Shown piece after piece: positions 20,758 to 29,569 of a stretch of 64,000 nucleotides of DNA. This stretch comes from Arcobacter sp. FWKO B (GTDB lineage Bacteria > Campylobacterota > Campylobacteria > Campylobacterales > Arcobacteraceae). Where the stretch lies: NCBI RefSeq assembly GCF_014844135.1, contig NZ_CP041403.1:1054001-1118000 (forward strand), read 5' to 3'. The notes under the pieces were generated by a model. The model was not told where the DNA came from and did no database searches. It saw nothing but the letters and a program-made list of their open reading frames with translations. The stretch's first letter is position 1, and each line of letters opens with the position of its first letter. Made by a program: the position numbers and the translations under genes.

Positions 20758-20765
<8 letters not shown>

Positions 20766-21597
20766 TAAATGTGTAGCTATTATCCCAGCACGAGGTGGAA
20801 GCAAAAGGATACCAAGAAAAAATATAAAAGATTTTTGCGGTAAACCTATGATTGCATATAGTATAAATGCAGCTCTTGGAACTGGACTTTTTGATAAAGT
20901 AGTGGTATCCACTGATGATGAAGAGATAGCAAAAGTGGCTACTGAATATGGGGCAGAGGTGCCATTTATTAGACCAGCTGAGCTAAGTGATGATTATACT
21001 GGAACTGGCGATGTTATTAACCATGCTATTAAATGGTTGGCAAATAATGGACATAAGTATGAGTATGTTTGCACCATATATGCAACAGCTCCTTTAATTC
21101 AAACAAAATATATTATAGAAGGTTTTGAAAAACTTAAAAATTCAAATGCCCATATGGCTTTTAGCGTTACTAGTATGCCATTTCCAATTCAAAGAACTTT
21201 TAAGATAAATAGTAATGGAAGATGTGAAATGTTTTGGCCAGAAAATTTCTCAAAAAGAAGTCAAGACTTAGAAGATGCATATCAAGATGCTGGACAGTTT
21301 TATTGGGAAAATTTGAATAATAGTTTTTCAGATATTCCTTTTGGAAAAGATAGTATCCCTATAGTTCTTCCTAGGCATTTAGTACAAGATATTGATACTA
21401 TTGAAGATTGGATGAGGGCTGAGTATCTGTATAAAAGTATATTTCAAGATGAATTTGATCAATGGAATAAATTAAAAAAACAACTACACAAAGCGGTAAA
21501 CGAGTTTATGAAAATTACCCCTTCACAAAGAAGGGGAATGCCAACTAGGGCGAAAAGTAACACGAGTATACCAAAAGATGATGGAAATGTCAAGTAA
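20758..21597 (+). CDS. pseF: CMP-pseudaminic acid synthetase with atypical C-terminal extension
   Basis: PseF activates pseudaminic acid with CTP to CMP-Pse. The nucleotide motif ARGGSKRIPRKN (11-22), the KVVVSTDDEEIA and YATAPLIQ segments and the QDIDTIEDWMRAEYLY ending match the family, whose members usually stop near residue 232. Here about 47 more residues follow. The extra part begins FDQWNKLKKQLH, a run that resembles the start of PemK/MazF-type toxins, and ends in a low-complexity PSQRRGMPTRAKSNTS stretch encoded over a hairpin (21518-21536). The extension looks acquired; it is probably not needed for catalysis. It overlaps the start of pseG. Confidence 0.9.
21518..21536. repeat. Hairpin within the pseF 3' extension, possible inserted palindromic element
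   Basis: CCCCTTC pairs with GAAGGGG around a five-base loop and is followed by AATGCCAACTAGGGCG. It is much richer in G+C than the flanking DNA and lies in the part of pseF beyond the family's normal end. Its layout (hairpin, then TxCCAA) recalls the elements at 3358 and 15144, but the match is loose. Confidence 0.4.
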
Positions 21598-22513
21598 ACA
21601 AAATATTCTATTTCGTGCTGACTCATCTTCAAGCATTGGTATAGGGCATATTATGAGAGATTTAGTCTTAGCCAAACAGTTTGAAGGTAGCAATATTATA
21701 TTTGCTTGTATGGAGCTTGAAGGCAATATTATAAATCAAATCCCATATCAAGTAATAAGACTCAAAAGTAACCATATAGATGAAATGGATACCATAATAA
21801 AAGAGTATAAAATAGATATGATAGTGATAGATCATTATGGTATAGATGAAGCTTACGAAAAACAACTCAAAACTCAAAACTCAAAACTCAAAATTTTATC
21901 ATTTGATGATACTTATGAAAAACATTATTGTGATATACTACTTAATCATAATATTTATGCACAAAAAGAAAAGTATATAAACTTGGTACCAAAAGAGTGT
22001 GAAGTAAGATGTGGTGAAAAATATACACTCATAAGAGATGAGTTTCTAAAAGTAAACAAAAGGCTAACGAGGAAAAACAAATTAAACACTCAACCCTCAA
22101 TATTTAAGATTTTTATAGCTATGGGTGGTGCGGATACAGCAAATTTAAATTTGAATATATTGAAAATATTAAGATTTTTTGGTAATATTGAAGTACATAT
22201 ATTAACTACTCAAGCAAACAAAAATTTGAAAGAGTTAATTAGATATACAAAAAATAAAAAGTGGGTTAAATTGCATATAAATTCAAATCAAGTTGCAAAG
22301 ATATTAGCTCAATGCGACTTGGCAATTATTACACCAAGTGTCACTGTCCATGAAGTTATGACATTGGGTATTGATTTTATTGCTATCAAAACGGCTTCTA
22401 ATCAAGGATTAATGTATAAATATTTAAAAGCTAAAAGGTACCTAGTTTTAGAAAAATTTGTAAGGTATAGTATTTATAACTATTTAAAATCAATTATTAT
22501 GGGAGATAGATAA
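21578..22513 (+). CDS. pseG: UDP-2,4-diacetamido-2,4,6-trideoxy-beta-L-altropyranose hydrolase
   Basis: PseG removes UDP from the PseH product. The N-terminal ILFRADSSSSIGIGHIMRDLVLA motif holds the catalytic histidine typical of the family, and the C-terminal half has a GT28-like IFIAMGGADTANLNLNIL nucleotide-binding stretch. The exact start (ATG at 21578 or 21587) is unclear because both lie in the pseF overlap. A four-copy ACTCAAA tract (21865-21892) encodes a K/Q/N/S-rich insert between two conserved blocks. Length is 311, about 35 residues above the shortest homologues. Confidence 0.92.
   Translation: MMEMSSKQNILFRADSSSSIGIGHIMRDLVLAKQFEGSNIIFACMELEGNIINQIPYQVIRLKSNHIDEMDTIIKEYKIDMIVIDHYGIDEAYEKQLKTQNSKLKILSFDDTYEKHYCDILLNHNIYAQKEKYINLVPKECEVRCGEKYTLIRDEFLKVNKRLTRKNKLNTQPSIFKIFIAMGGADTANLNLNILKILRFFGNIEVHILTTQANKNLKELIRYTKNKKWVKLHINSNQVAKILAQCDLAIITPSVTVHEVMTLGIDFIAIKTASNQGLMYKYLKAKRYLVLEKFVRYSIYNYLKSIIMGDR
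21865..21892. repeat. Heptanucleotide tandem repeat inside pseG
   Basis: Four perfect copies of ACTCAAA in a row inside the pseG coding region. As in tsaD, the present copy number keeps frame with a single-copy ancestor (three extra units equal 21 bp). Confidence 0.95.
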
Positions 22514-23020
22514 ATGGAAGATATTCAGCTAATAAATTTTACAGAATTAACTAATGAAGAACAGATTATGGTACTAAATTGGAGGAATGACCCACTTATA
22601 AAAGAGTGGATGTATAACAAAAATAATATCTCTATTGAAGAGCATCTAAATTTCATTGAATCATTAAAAAACTCTAAAGATAAACTTTATTTCTTGGTTA
22701 AAAATAAAGTTGATTTTTTAGGTGTTGTTGATTTCACAAATATTAGTACTAAGAATGTTTTTTTTGGTCTATACGCAAATCCTAACTCAAAGATACCAGG
22801 TATAGGAAGACTACTTGATGAAATATGTATAAACTATGCATTTAATACTTTACACGCAGATATCTTGAGTTTAGAGGTTTATAGCGACAATTTGAAAACT
22901 ATTAACTTACATAAAAAATATAAGTTTCAAGAAGTAGGTAGAAAATTTATTGATAATAAAGAAGTGGTATGTATGAAATTAAGATATGATGAATATAAGG
23001 GCTCACTATGTGCAAAATAG
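22514..23020 (+). CDS. pseH: UDP-4-amino-4,6-dideoxy-N-acetyl-beta-L-altrosamine N-acetyltransferase
   Basis: PseH is a GNAT-fold enzyme that acetylates the C4 amino group with acetyl-CoA. The N-terminal VLNWRNDPLIKEWMYNKNNIS motif is the hallmark of PseH, and GIGRLLDEICINYAF supplies the CoA-binding turn. Length (168) is normal. The start directly follows the pseG stop and the end overlaps pseI by 13 bases. Confidence 0.93.
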   Translation: MEDIQLINFTELTNEEQIMVLNWRNDPLIKEWMYNKNNISIEEHLNFIESLKNSKDKLYFLVKNKVDFLGVVDFTNISTKNVFFGLYANPNSKIPGIGRLLDEICINYAFNTLHADILSLEVYSDNLKTINLHKKYKFQEVGRKFIDNKEVVCMKLRYDEYKGSLCAK

Positions 23021-24051
23021 GAAATTTTGATTTAAACAATGATGGTACATATATAATAGCAGAACTTAGTGCAAACCATAATGGTAGTCTACAAAATGCT
23101 CTTGATACTATTAAAGCTGCTAAAGAAATAGGTGCAAATGCTATAAAAATACAGACATATACAGCTGATACTATTACTTTAAAATGCTACAATGATGATT
23201 TTAGAATTACTCAAGGTACTCTATGGGATGGTAAGTATCTGTATGATTTATATAAAGAAGCATATACTCCTTGGGAGTGGCATAAAGAGTTATTTGACTA
23301 TGCAAGAAGTATTGACATTGATATATTTTCAACACCATTTGATAAGACCGCAGTTGATTTTCTTGAACAATTTAATCCATCAGCATACAAAATAGCCTCA
23401 TTTGAAATAACAGACCATGAACTTATAAGATATACTGCATCAAAAATGAAACCCATTATTATAAGTACTGGTATAGCTACAATAGATGAGATACAAGATG
23501 CTGTAAATATATGTAGAAGTGTCAATAATCATAATATTATACTATTAAAGTGTACTAGTGCTTATCCTGCACCACTAGAAGACTCAAATCTTAAAATGAT
23601 CCCTAACTTAGCTGAAACTTTTGGTGTAATATCAGGTTTTTCTGATCATACTTTAGGTATAACAGCACCTATTGTTGCAGTGACACTTGGAGCTAAAGTT
23701 ATTGAAAAACACTTTATTTTAGATAAATCAATAGGTGGACCAGATAGTGATTTTAGTTTGGATAAAGAAGAGTTTGCAATGATGATTCAAGCAGTTAGAG
23801 ATACTCAAAAACTTATTGGCAGAATTGATTATAACTTAACACACAAGCAACTTAAAAGTAGAGAACACAGTAGAAGTCTTTATATAAGTAAAGATATCAA
23901 AAAAGGTGAAATATTTAGTGATGAAAATATTAAAAGTGTAAGACCAGGATATGGTCTACATCCAAAATACTTAAATAATATTTTAGGTAATACAGCAACA
24001 AAAGATTATAAATTTGGAGATAGAGTAAAAATGAAGGATAGTAATATATGA
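23008..24051 (+). CDS. pseI: Pseudaminic acid synthase
   Basis: PseI condenses the free hexose with phosphoenolpyruvate to make pseudaminic acid. It is a NeuB-family protein: a TIM barrel with AELSANHNGSL, AIKIQTYTADTITL, STPFDKTAVDFLE, GFSDHT and VIEKHFILD motifs, followed by a C-terminal SAF (antifreeze-like) domain from about residue 290. Length 347. It overlaps pseH and the methylase gene on either side. Confidence 0.95.
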   Translation: MCKIGNFDLNNDGTYIIAELSANHNGSLQNALDTIKAAKEIGANAIKIQTYTADTITLKCYNDDFRITQGTLWDGKYLYDLYKEAYTPWEWHKELFDYARSIDIDIFSTPFDKTAVDFLEQFNPSAYKIASFEITDHELIRYTASKMKPIIISTGIATIDEIQDAVNICRSVNNHNIILLKCTSAYPAPLEDSNLKMIPNLAETFGVISGFSDHTLGITAPIVAVTLGAKVIEKHFILDKSIGGPDSDFSLDKEEFAMMIQAVRDTQKLIGRIDYNLTHKQLKSREHSRSLYISKDIKKGEIFSDENIKSVRPGYGLHPKYLNNILGNTATKDYKFGDRVKMKDSNI

Positions 24052-24671
24052 ATTATACAACAGAACAAGAAAAATTTTGGGCTTCACAAGAGTGGGCACA
24101 GGCCTATATTCAAAGGAATGATCATAAATTTGTAAGAAATAATATAGCATTATTCTCTAAAATCTTAAACTCAACTCGTGGAATAGGCAGTATGATTGAA
24201 TTTGGATCAAATATAGGACTTAATCTTATAGCTCTTAAACAATTAGTTCCTGATATGACTATAGATGCAATTGAGATAAATCCTATTGCATGTGAAGAAT
24301 TGCAAAAACTTAACTTCTTAAATAAAATTTATAATGATTCAATATTAGAAATTGACTTAAAATCAACCTATGATTTGGTTTTAATTAAAGGGGTGCTAAT
24401 ACATATCAACCCTGATTTTTTGGATACTGTATATGAAAAATTATATAATGCAAGTAACAAGTATATTGTTGTTGCTGAATATTATAATCCAACACCAGTA
24501 AGTATAGACTATCGTGGACATAAAGACAAACTTTTTAAAAGGGATTTTGCTGGAGAAATGATGGAAAAGTTTAGTGATCTTAAACTTTTAGACTATGGTT
24601 TTGTATACCATAAAGACAACAATTTTCCGCAAGATGATACAACTTGGTTTTTATTGGAAAAAGTAAATTAA
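24048..24671 (+). CDS. Pseudaminic acid biosynthesis-associated methylase
   Basis: This 207-residue class I SAM methyltransferase-like protein starts with TTEQEKFWASQEWAQAYI, the hallmark of the methylase family (TIGR03587) that co-occurs with pse genes. The SAM loop is EFGSNIGLNL, followed by AIEINP and a LIKGVLIHINPD motif. Its substrate is unknown; methylation of pseudaminic acid or its carrier is a reasonable inference. The start overlaps pseI by four bases, so it is the last gene of the operon. Confidence 0.88.
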   Translation: MNYTTEQEKFWASQEWAQAYIQRNDHKFVRNNIALFSKILNSTRGIGSMIEFGSNIGLNLIALKQLVPDMTIDAIEINPIACEELQKLNFLNKIYNDSILEIDLKSTYDLVLIKGVLIHINPDFLDTVYEKLYNASNKYIVVAEYYNPTPVSIDYRGHKDKLFKRDFAGEMMEKFSDLKLLDYGFVYHKDNNFPQDDTTWFLLEKVN

Positions 24672-24688
24672 TACAAGGTATAAAAGCT

Positions 24689-24723
24689 GTGTAGTATAAT
24701 TGATTAATTAGATTATACTACAC
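24689..24723. terminator. Bidirectional terminator between the pse operon and the glycosylation island
   Basis: A perfect twelve-base stem, GTGTAGTATAAT with ATTATACTACAC, surrounds an eleven-base loop, with A/T-rich flanks on both sides. Two long convergent operons end here. Confidence 0.8.
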
Positions 24724-24727
24724 TTAT

Positions 24728-25810
24728 TTAACATAATATTTCGGTTACAATTTCTTCTACATTTACAGCCATTTCTTCCAAAATCTTTGTATCTATAGAA
24801 GTTCCTATCATATTTTGTGCTTTCTCGATAAGATCTACTTCATTATCCACCCAAACCATTAAGTTATTGTCTATTTGATATTTATCATAATGACAAATAA
24901 AACTTCTTGTTGAAATGGTAGGTGTTCCTAAGAAACATGCCTCAGTATTTAAAGTTCCACCGCCACCTATAAAGAGGTCTGCAAATTTTAGTAAATGTTG
25001 AACTTTGACTTTTTCCTCTAAAACTATTGCAAAAGGAAATTCTTCTTTAAGATATTCACTCTCATATCTTGGAATTAAAACAATATTAACATCTAAAAGT
25101 TTGTGCAATACTGGTAGAGCTTCATATAAAAAAGGATATTTTCGTGATACATAACTTGATTTGTACTCTTCTTCTCTTATAACAATAGTTTTCTTACTAT
25201 AATCAATATTATAATTTTTCAAAACTTCTTGGACATATTCAAAATCATACTCGAAATTTTGCAGCCAAATAAGTGGATCTATAAAATCATAATCAAATAT
25301 TTGTTCATCATCAAGTCCAAATCGTTTTATAATTTCATTTGGAACAACAAATGGCTTAAACATTTTTGTAGCAATTGGTATAGTAAGTCTAGCTTGTGGT
25401 AAAGCCCTTTTAAAATTTTCTTTATGATCAGATAATGGGATATCATAAAAGTTAATAATAGGAATTCCCAAACCAAATGCAGCCCTACATCCATCAACAG
25501 ATGATAAACAAACTAATTTTTCTATATTATGATGAGCTAAATATTCTATAATTTGATACTGTCTATCTAGTGAAGCTCTAAATTTTGAGACTAAAGAATC
25601 TCCACCGAAATTACCAATATTTAAAAATTCTAAATTATATAAATTTAACAATTCAACTGTTTCTTTATACCCGTCACCACCTCTTGTAGTGATAAGAACT
25701 TTTTTATGTTTTTTAATTTCTTTTATCATTGGCTCAAAAAATAAAACTGATTTTGGAGTTACAAGATCAAACCATATTGTGCTACTTACATTATTATCAA
25801 CTTCTATCAT
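24728..25810 (-). CDS. DUF354-type, GT-B-like protein
   Basis: The 360-residue protein has two Rossmann-like halves as in the DUF354 family, which resembles UDP-GlcNAc 2-epimerase/GT-B folds. The N-terminal half opens with TIWFDLVTPKSVLFFEPMI, a DUF354 pattern, and has LITTRGGDGYKETVEL; the C-terminal half has HLLKFADLFIGGGGTLNTEACFLGTPTIST, a nucleotide-sugar-binding style GGGGT loop. It is the last gene of the 27-gene island. The reaction is unknown. Its start overlaps the asnB-like stop by one base. Confidence 0.7.
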   Translation of the reverse strand: MIEVDNNVSSTIWFDLVTPKSVLFFEPMIKEIKKHKKVLITTRGGDGYKETVELLNLYNLEFLNIGNFGGDSLVSKFRASLDRQYQIIEYLAHHNIEKLVCLSSVDGCRAAFGLGIPIINFYDIPLSDHKENFKRALPQARLTIPIATKMFKPFVVPNEIIKRFGLDDEQIFDYDFIDPLIWLQNFEYDFEYVQEVLKNYNIDYSKKTIVIREEEYKSSYVSRKYPFLYEALPVLHKLLDVNIVLIPRYESEYLKEEFPFAIVLEEKVKVQHLLKFADLFIGGGGTLNTEACFLGTPTISTRSFICHYDKYQIDNNLMVWVDNEVDLIEKAQNMIGTSIDTKILEEMAVNVEEIVTEILC

Positions 25811-27564
25811 TACATATATACCTTTTCATACCATCTAGCAAAAATATATAAATTCCAAACATGTTGCTTGAATCTTTTTTCTTTTGCTTCATTATACAAG
25901 AACTTGACAAAATCCATATTAAAAAGATTTAATTCTTTATTAACTCTTTCTATTTTAGTTAAAATCTCACTATGATACTCATCATAAAGCCACTCAATAA
26001 ATGGGGAGCTAAACCCTTTTTTTTGTCTATGAACTATTTCATTTGGCAGATACTTAGTAGCTATTTGTTTTAATAAATATTTATTTGTATTTCCAAGTTT
26101 TACTTTATCATCAACTCCAAGCATATACTCAACTAATCTATAATCCAAAAAAGGTGCTCTAAGCTCAAGTGAATGTGCCATAGACATTCTATCTATTTTA
26201 GTCATTAAAACTTCAGCAATCCAAATTTTAAAGTCAATATATGTTAGCCATTTTACTGGTGAATATGTGCTTTGGTATTTATTTAGTAAATCTCTTTCAC
26301 TGTGATTTGAAAGAAGTAGTCTTTTTTGGTTCGTTGTAAATGTTTCACCACAACTTCGGTAAATATGTTCATTTAAAAAAGCCCTATTATTGTATTCCCA
26401 TTCTTTTGTAAGATTAAAATCTTCTTGTTTAGATTGGGTATTATTGTAATAGTTTAACATTTTAAAATAATTATCATACCCTAAAAAACTCTCATCGCTA
26501 CCTTCTCCTGATAGTGCAACTGTAATCCCATGTTTATGAATATATTCACTTAATAGATATGTTGGAACTGATGCACTATCACCAAAAGGTTCATCAGTAT
26601 GGTTTAGCATTTTATCTATTGTATCTATAAAATCTTTTTTACTAATTATTAGTTCATGATGGTTTGATTTTATATGTTTTGCAACAATTTTAGCATATAA
26701 TAATTCACTATAATGTATATGTTCGTCATAGCCGATGCAAAATGTATTTATTGTTTTTTTACTCTGCTTAGCATACAGTGCTGAAACCAGTGAGGAATCA
26801 ATACCTCCTGATAATAATGTAGCCACTTCTACATCACCTACAAGTCTATTATTCACACTTTTTAATAAAATATTTTCTACATCTTCTAAAATACTTTTTT
26901 CATCAAAATATTTAGTCTCTATATTATTTATATCATAATATTTATCTATATTGATATGGTTACCTTTTAAGGTTAGACTATATCCAGAAGGTAGCTTATT
27001 TATACCTGTATAAAAAGTATTGTTGTTTAGTGGAGCTAAGAATGATAAATACTCATCTAAAGCACTTAAATTAACTTTAGGGGTAAATCCTAATAAATTC
27101 AAAATTGATTTGATTTCACTGGCATATATAAACTTCCCATTTTGAAAATAATAGTAAAAAGGTTTTTTACCAAACCTGTCCCTTGCACAAAAAAATTGTT
27201 GTAGTTTTTTATCATATATACAAAAAGAAAACATACCATTTAATTTGTCTAAGAATTTAATTCCATATTTTTGATACAATCTTATCAAAACTTCTGTATC
27301 TGATTTAGTTTTACACAAAAGATTTTCATTCAAAGTAAGTTCTTTATAATTATAAATTTCACCATTAAATGTTATGATAATATCATCAAATATCATAGGT
27401 TGATTTGCTTCATCATCCAAATCAATTATACTAAGCCTTGTGTGCCCAAATAAATTTCCGTCAAATTCATATGATTTTTGGTTATCTGGTCCCCTGTGCT
27501 TTAATAAATTTACTGCTTTATCAAAATTATTTGATATAAAATTTGCTCCTACTATTCCACACAT
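25810..27564 (-). CDS. Asparagine synthetase-like glutamine amidotransferase
   Basis: The protein has the AsnB layout: Cys2 of MCGIVGA as N-terminal nucleophile of the glutaminase domain, RHRGPDNQ-type residues, then the ATP-pyrophosphatase synthetase domain with LLSGGIDSS and SGEGSDESFLGY. Length 584. In surface polysaccharide clusters such enzymes often amidate a sugar acid or peptide carboxylate instead of aspartate, so I give no gene symbol. It is coupled to the methyltransferase before it and DUF354 after it. Confidence 0.88.
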   Translation of the reverse strand: MCGIVGANFISNNFDKAVNLLKHRGPDNQKSYEFDGNLFGHTRLSIIDLDDEANQPMIFDDIIITFNGEIYNYKELTLNENLLCKTKSDTEVLIRLYQKYGIKFLDKLNGMFSFCIYDKKLQQFFCARDRFGKKPFYYYFQNGKFIYASEIKSILNLLGFTPKVNLSALDEYLSFLAPLNNNTFYTGINKLPSGYSLTLKGNHINIDKYYDINNIETKYFDEKSILEDVENILLKSVNNRLVGDVEVATLLSGGIDSSLVSALYAKQSKKTINTFCIGYDEHIHYSELLYAKIVAKHIKSNHHELIISKKDFIDTIDKMLNHTDEPFGDSASVPTYLLSEYIHKHGITVALSGEGSDESFLGYDNYFKMLNYYNNTQSKQEDFNLTKEWEYNNRAFLNEHIYRSCGETFTTNQKRLLLSNHSERDLLNKYQSTYSPVKWLTYIDFKIWIAEVLMTKIDRMSMAHSLELRAPFLDYRLVEYMLGVDDKVKLGNTNKYLLKQIATKYLPNEIVHRQKKGFSSPFIEWLYDEYHSEILTKIERVNKELNLFNMDFVKFLYNEAKEKRFKQHVWNLYIFARWYEKVYM

Positions 27565-28577
27565 TACTTTTCAAGTTTCCTTGCGATAACTCCTATACCA
27601 CCTTCTAAAACATGAAGTTTTATAACCTCTAGATCTAACTTACTAAGCCAGTCTTTAACTTCATTTACAGTATATCTCTCTGAAACCTTTGGATAATACC
27701 AGTCAAACACAACCATATGATTATCTTCAAAACTCATATTCTCATTCCAAAATGTTTTAATAAATTTATAATAAATAAACCTTTGAAGATTATATTCTCC
27801 AGCTTCTATCTCTAACTCTTCTATATCATCTTTTACTACTATATTCTTATTATAAAGTTCTTGTGCTAATTTTGTAATAGGTATAAGCTTGTCCCACGCT
27901 TCTTGTGGTTTGAGATCTGAAACTAGACTGCGTATAAAATCATCTGTAAAATCTCTTAGAGGTGCAGCTTTTCTATAAACATCAAAAAATATTATGCCAC
28001 CATTTTTCAATACATTTGTCAAAGATTTTATCCCCTCAAATGTATTTCCAGTGTGTTGTAAGATAGCATGACACACAACAACATCAAATGAATTTTCTTT
28101 AAAAGGAGGATTGATAAGATTACCTTTAAAATAGTTGATATTATCAAATATAGTAGATAAGTTTTCTTTCGCTTTAAAAACAGCATCGGATAAATCTGTT
28201 GCATATATCTCTTTAGCATATTTAGCAAATATATGTTCAACTCTTCCACTACCTATTGCTGGGTCATATACAACCTTATTATATATATATTCTTTTAGTT
28301 CATCTTCACATATCCCATACCTATCAAAAAACAACTGTCTACTATATATTTTTGAACCATCATTATGACCCATATCAGAATTGTGCCATTGCCATCCAAA
28401 TGCTTCTGTAGTTTGTTTAACCTCCTCAATTTTATCTTGTGTTTTATCAGATAAAATTGAGAAATCCACAATACCATTTCTTGTTTTATAAGACTTGCTA
28501 CATGATTTACACACCACACTATCGGCACTAATTTTTAATTCTTCACCACAGTTTATACATTTAAATATATTTAACAT
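27564..28577 (-). CDS. SAM methyltransferase with N-terminal zinc ribbon
   Basis: Residues 1-40 hold a CxxC...CxxC zinc-ribbon (CINCGEEL and CKSCSKSY) resembling Trm112-like domains. A class I SAM domain follows with DPAIGSGRVEHIFA as motif I, ATDLSD as motif II and VVVCHAILQHTGN as the post-II region. The C-terminal 100 residues are helical and lack a known motif. The substrate is unknown. It overlaps the upstream radical SAM gene by seven bases and the asnB-like gene by one. Confidence 0.8.
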   Translation of the reverse strand: MLNIFKCINCGEELKISADSVVCKSCSKSYKTRNGIVDFSILSDKTQDKIEEVKQTTEAFGWQWHNSDMGHNDGSKIYSRQLFFDRYGICEDELKEYIYNKVVYDPAIGSGRVEHIFAKYAKEIYATDLSDAVFKAKENLSTIFDNINYFKGNLINPPFKENSFDVVVCHAILQHTGNTFEGIKSLTNVLKNGGIIFFDVYRKAAPLRDFTDDFIRSLVSDLKPQEAWDKLIPITKLAQELYNKNIVVKDDIEELEIEAGEYNLQRFIYYKFIKTFWNENMSFEDNHMVVFDWYYPKVSERYTVNEVKDWLSKLDLEVIKLHVLEGGIGVIARKLEK

Positions 28578-29569
28578 CTATTTTCCTCTTTATCTTGCTG
28601 TAACCCCGTTTGTTTGCCCCAAGGGAACTCTATTTTGTGAGCACATAATGCCGAGCAAGGTTGGCACTTCTTATCTTTAACTTTTTTAATCACTTCAATT
28701 GCTCGATTAGAATCAAGCAATTTATCTAAATTGCCATTAAAATCGCCTAAATTCCCCATTTTCAGAAAATCTAAACACTCATGGCAAGGAAATACATTCC
28801 CATAAGGATCTATTACCAGAGCTCTTTCACCCATATAGCACTCAAAAATTGGTACATTATTTTGGTATATAGACTTTGCCCATAACCAATTTGGTCTTCG
28901 TCTATCATCAAGCCATTTTACCTTATCAAGTAATTGCTCAATTTCATTTAAGCCATCATTTGTATGTAAATATGGTTTGCTTGTATTTTTAAGTAAGTTA
29001 GCACTTCTAGCATATCCAATAAAATATCCTATACCATTTTCTTTTGCAAAATTTACAAACCAAGGGATATCTTTGTAGTTTTCCTTATAAACAATCATTG
29101 TAACTCTTAAATTAATTCCCAAAGTTTTAAGTAACTTTATACTCTCTTGAACTTTCTGATAACCATTCTTTACTAATCTAATTTTTTTGTAATTCTTTTC
29201 AGACCCATCAAGTGATATATCAATTCTAAAGTTCTCTTTTTTTATGTATTTTAAACATTCCAAAGTTACTTCATAATGTTTCTTAGGATACCAACCACTT
29301 ATATTCGTATGGATAAATGCATTTGGTCTATTTTCAGAAATAATGCGTACCACATCAATATATTTAGAACTTAACTGAGATTCTCCTGCTGTAAGGTCAA
29401 AATAATTTGTTTCTTTTAGATATTTTGATTTAAAGATACTCTCAAATAATGTAATATTCAATTCATCATTGGTTATTTTATCTTTATCATATTGCCATAT
29501 ATTACAATTAGTACATTCTCCAGGACAAAAAAGTGAAACCATATAATTTACATCTTCGATTTTATACAT
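28571..29569 (-). CDS. Radical SAM/SPASM protein (family A, copy 1)
   Basis: The 332-residue protein has the radical SAM cluster motif CPGECTNC (C15, C19, C22) at its start, a LTAGESQLSSKY segment resembling the GGE SAM-binding motif, and a C-terminal SPASM-type set of cysteines (CYMGERA, CHEC, CQPCSALC) expected to bind auxiliary Fe-S clusters. It ends EFPWGKQTG, nearly the same as the paralogue at 31780-32766. Radical SAM/SPASM enzymes modify peptides or sugars; the substrate is unknown here. It lies between two methyltransferase genes. Confidence 0.88.
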   Translation of the reverse strand: MYKIEDVNYMVSLFCPGECTNCNIWQYDKDKITNDELNITLFESIFKSKYLKETNYFDLTAGESQLSSKYIDVVRIISENRPNAFIHTNISGWYPKKHYEVTLECLKYIKKENFRIDISLDGSEKNYKKIRLVKNGYQKVQESIKLLKTLGINLRVTMIVYKENYKDIPWFVNFAKENGIGYFIGYARSANLLKNTSKPYLHTNDGLNEIEQLLDKVKWLDDRRRPNWLWAKSIYQNNVPIFECYMGERALVIDPYGNVFPCHECLDFLKMGNLGDFNGNLDKLLDSNRAIEVIKKVKDKKCQPCSALCAHKIEFPWGKQTGLQQDKEENRC

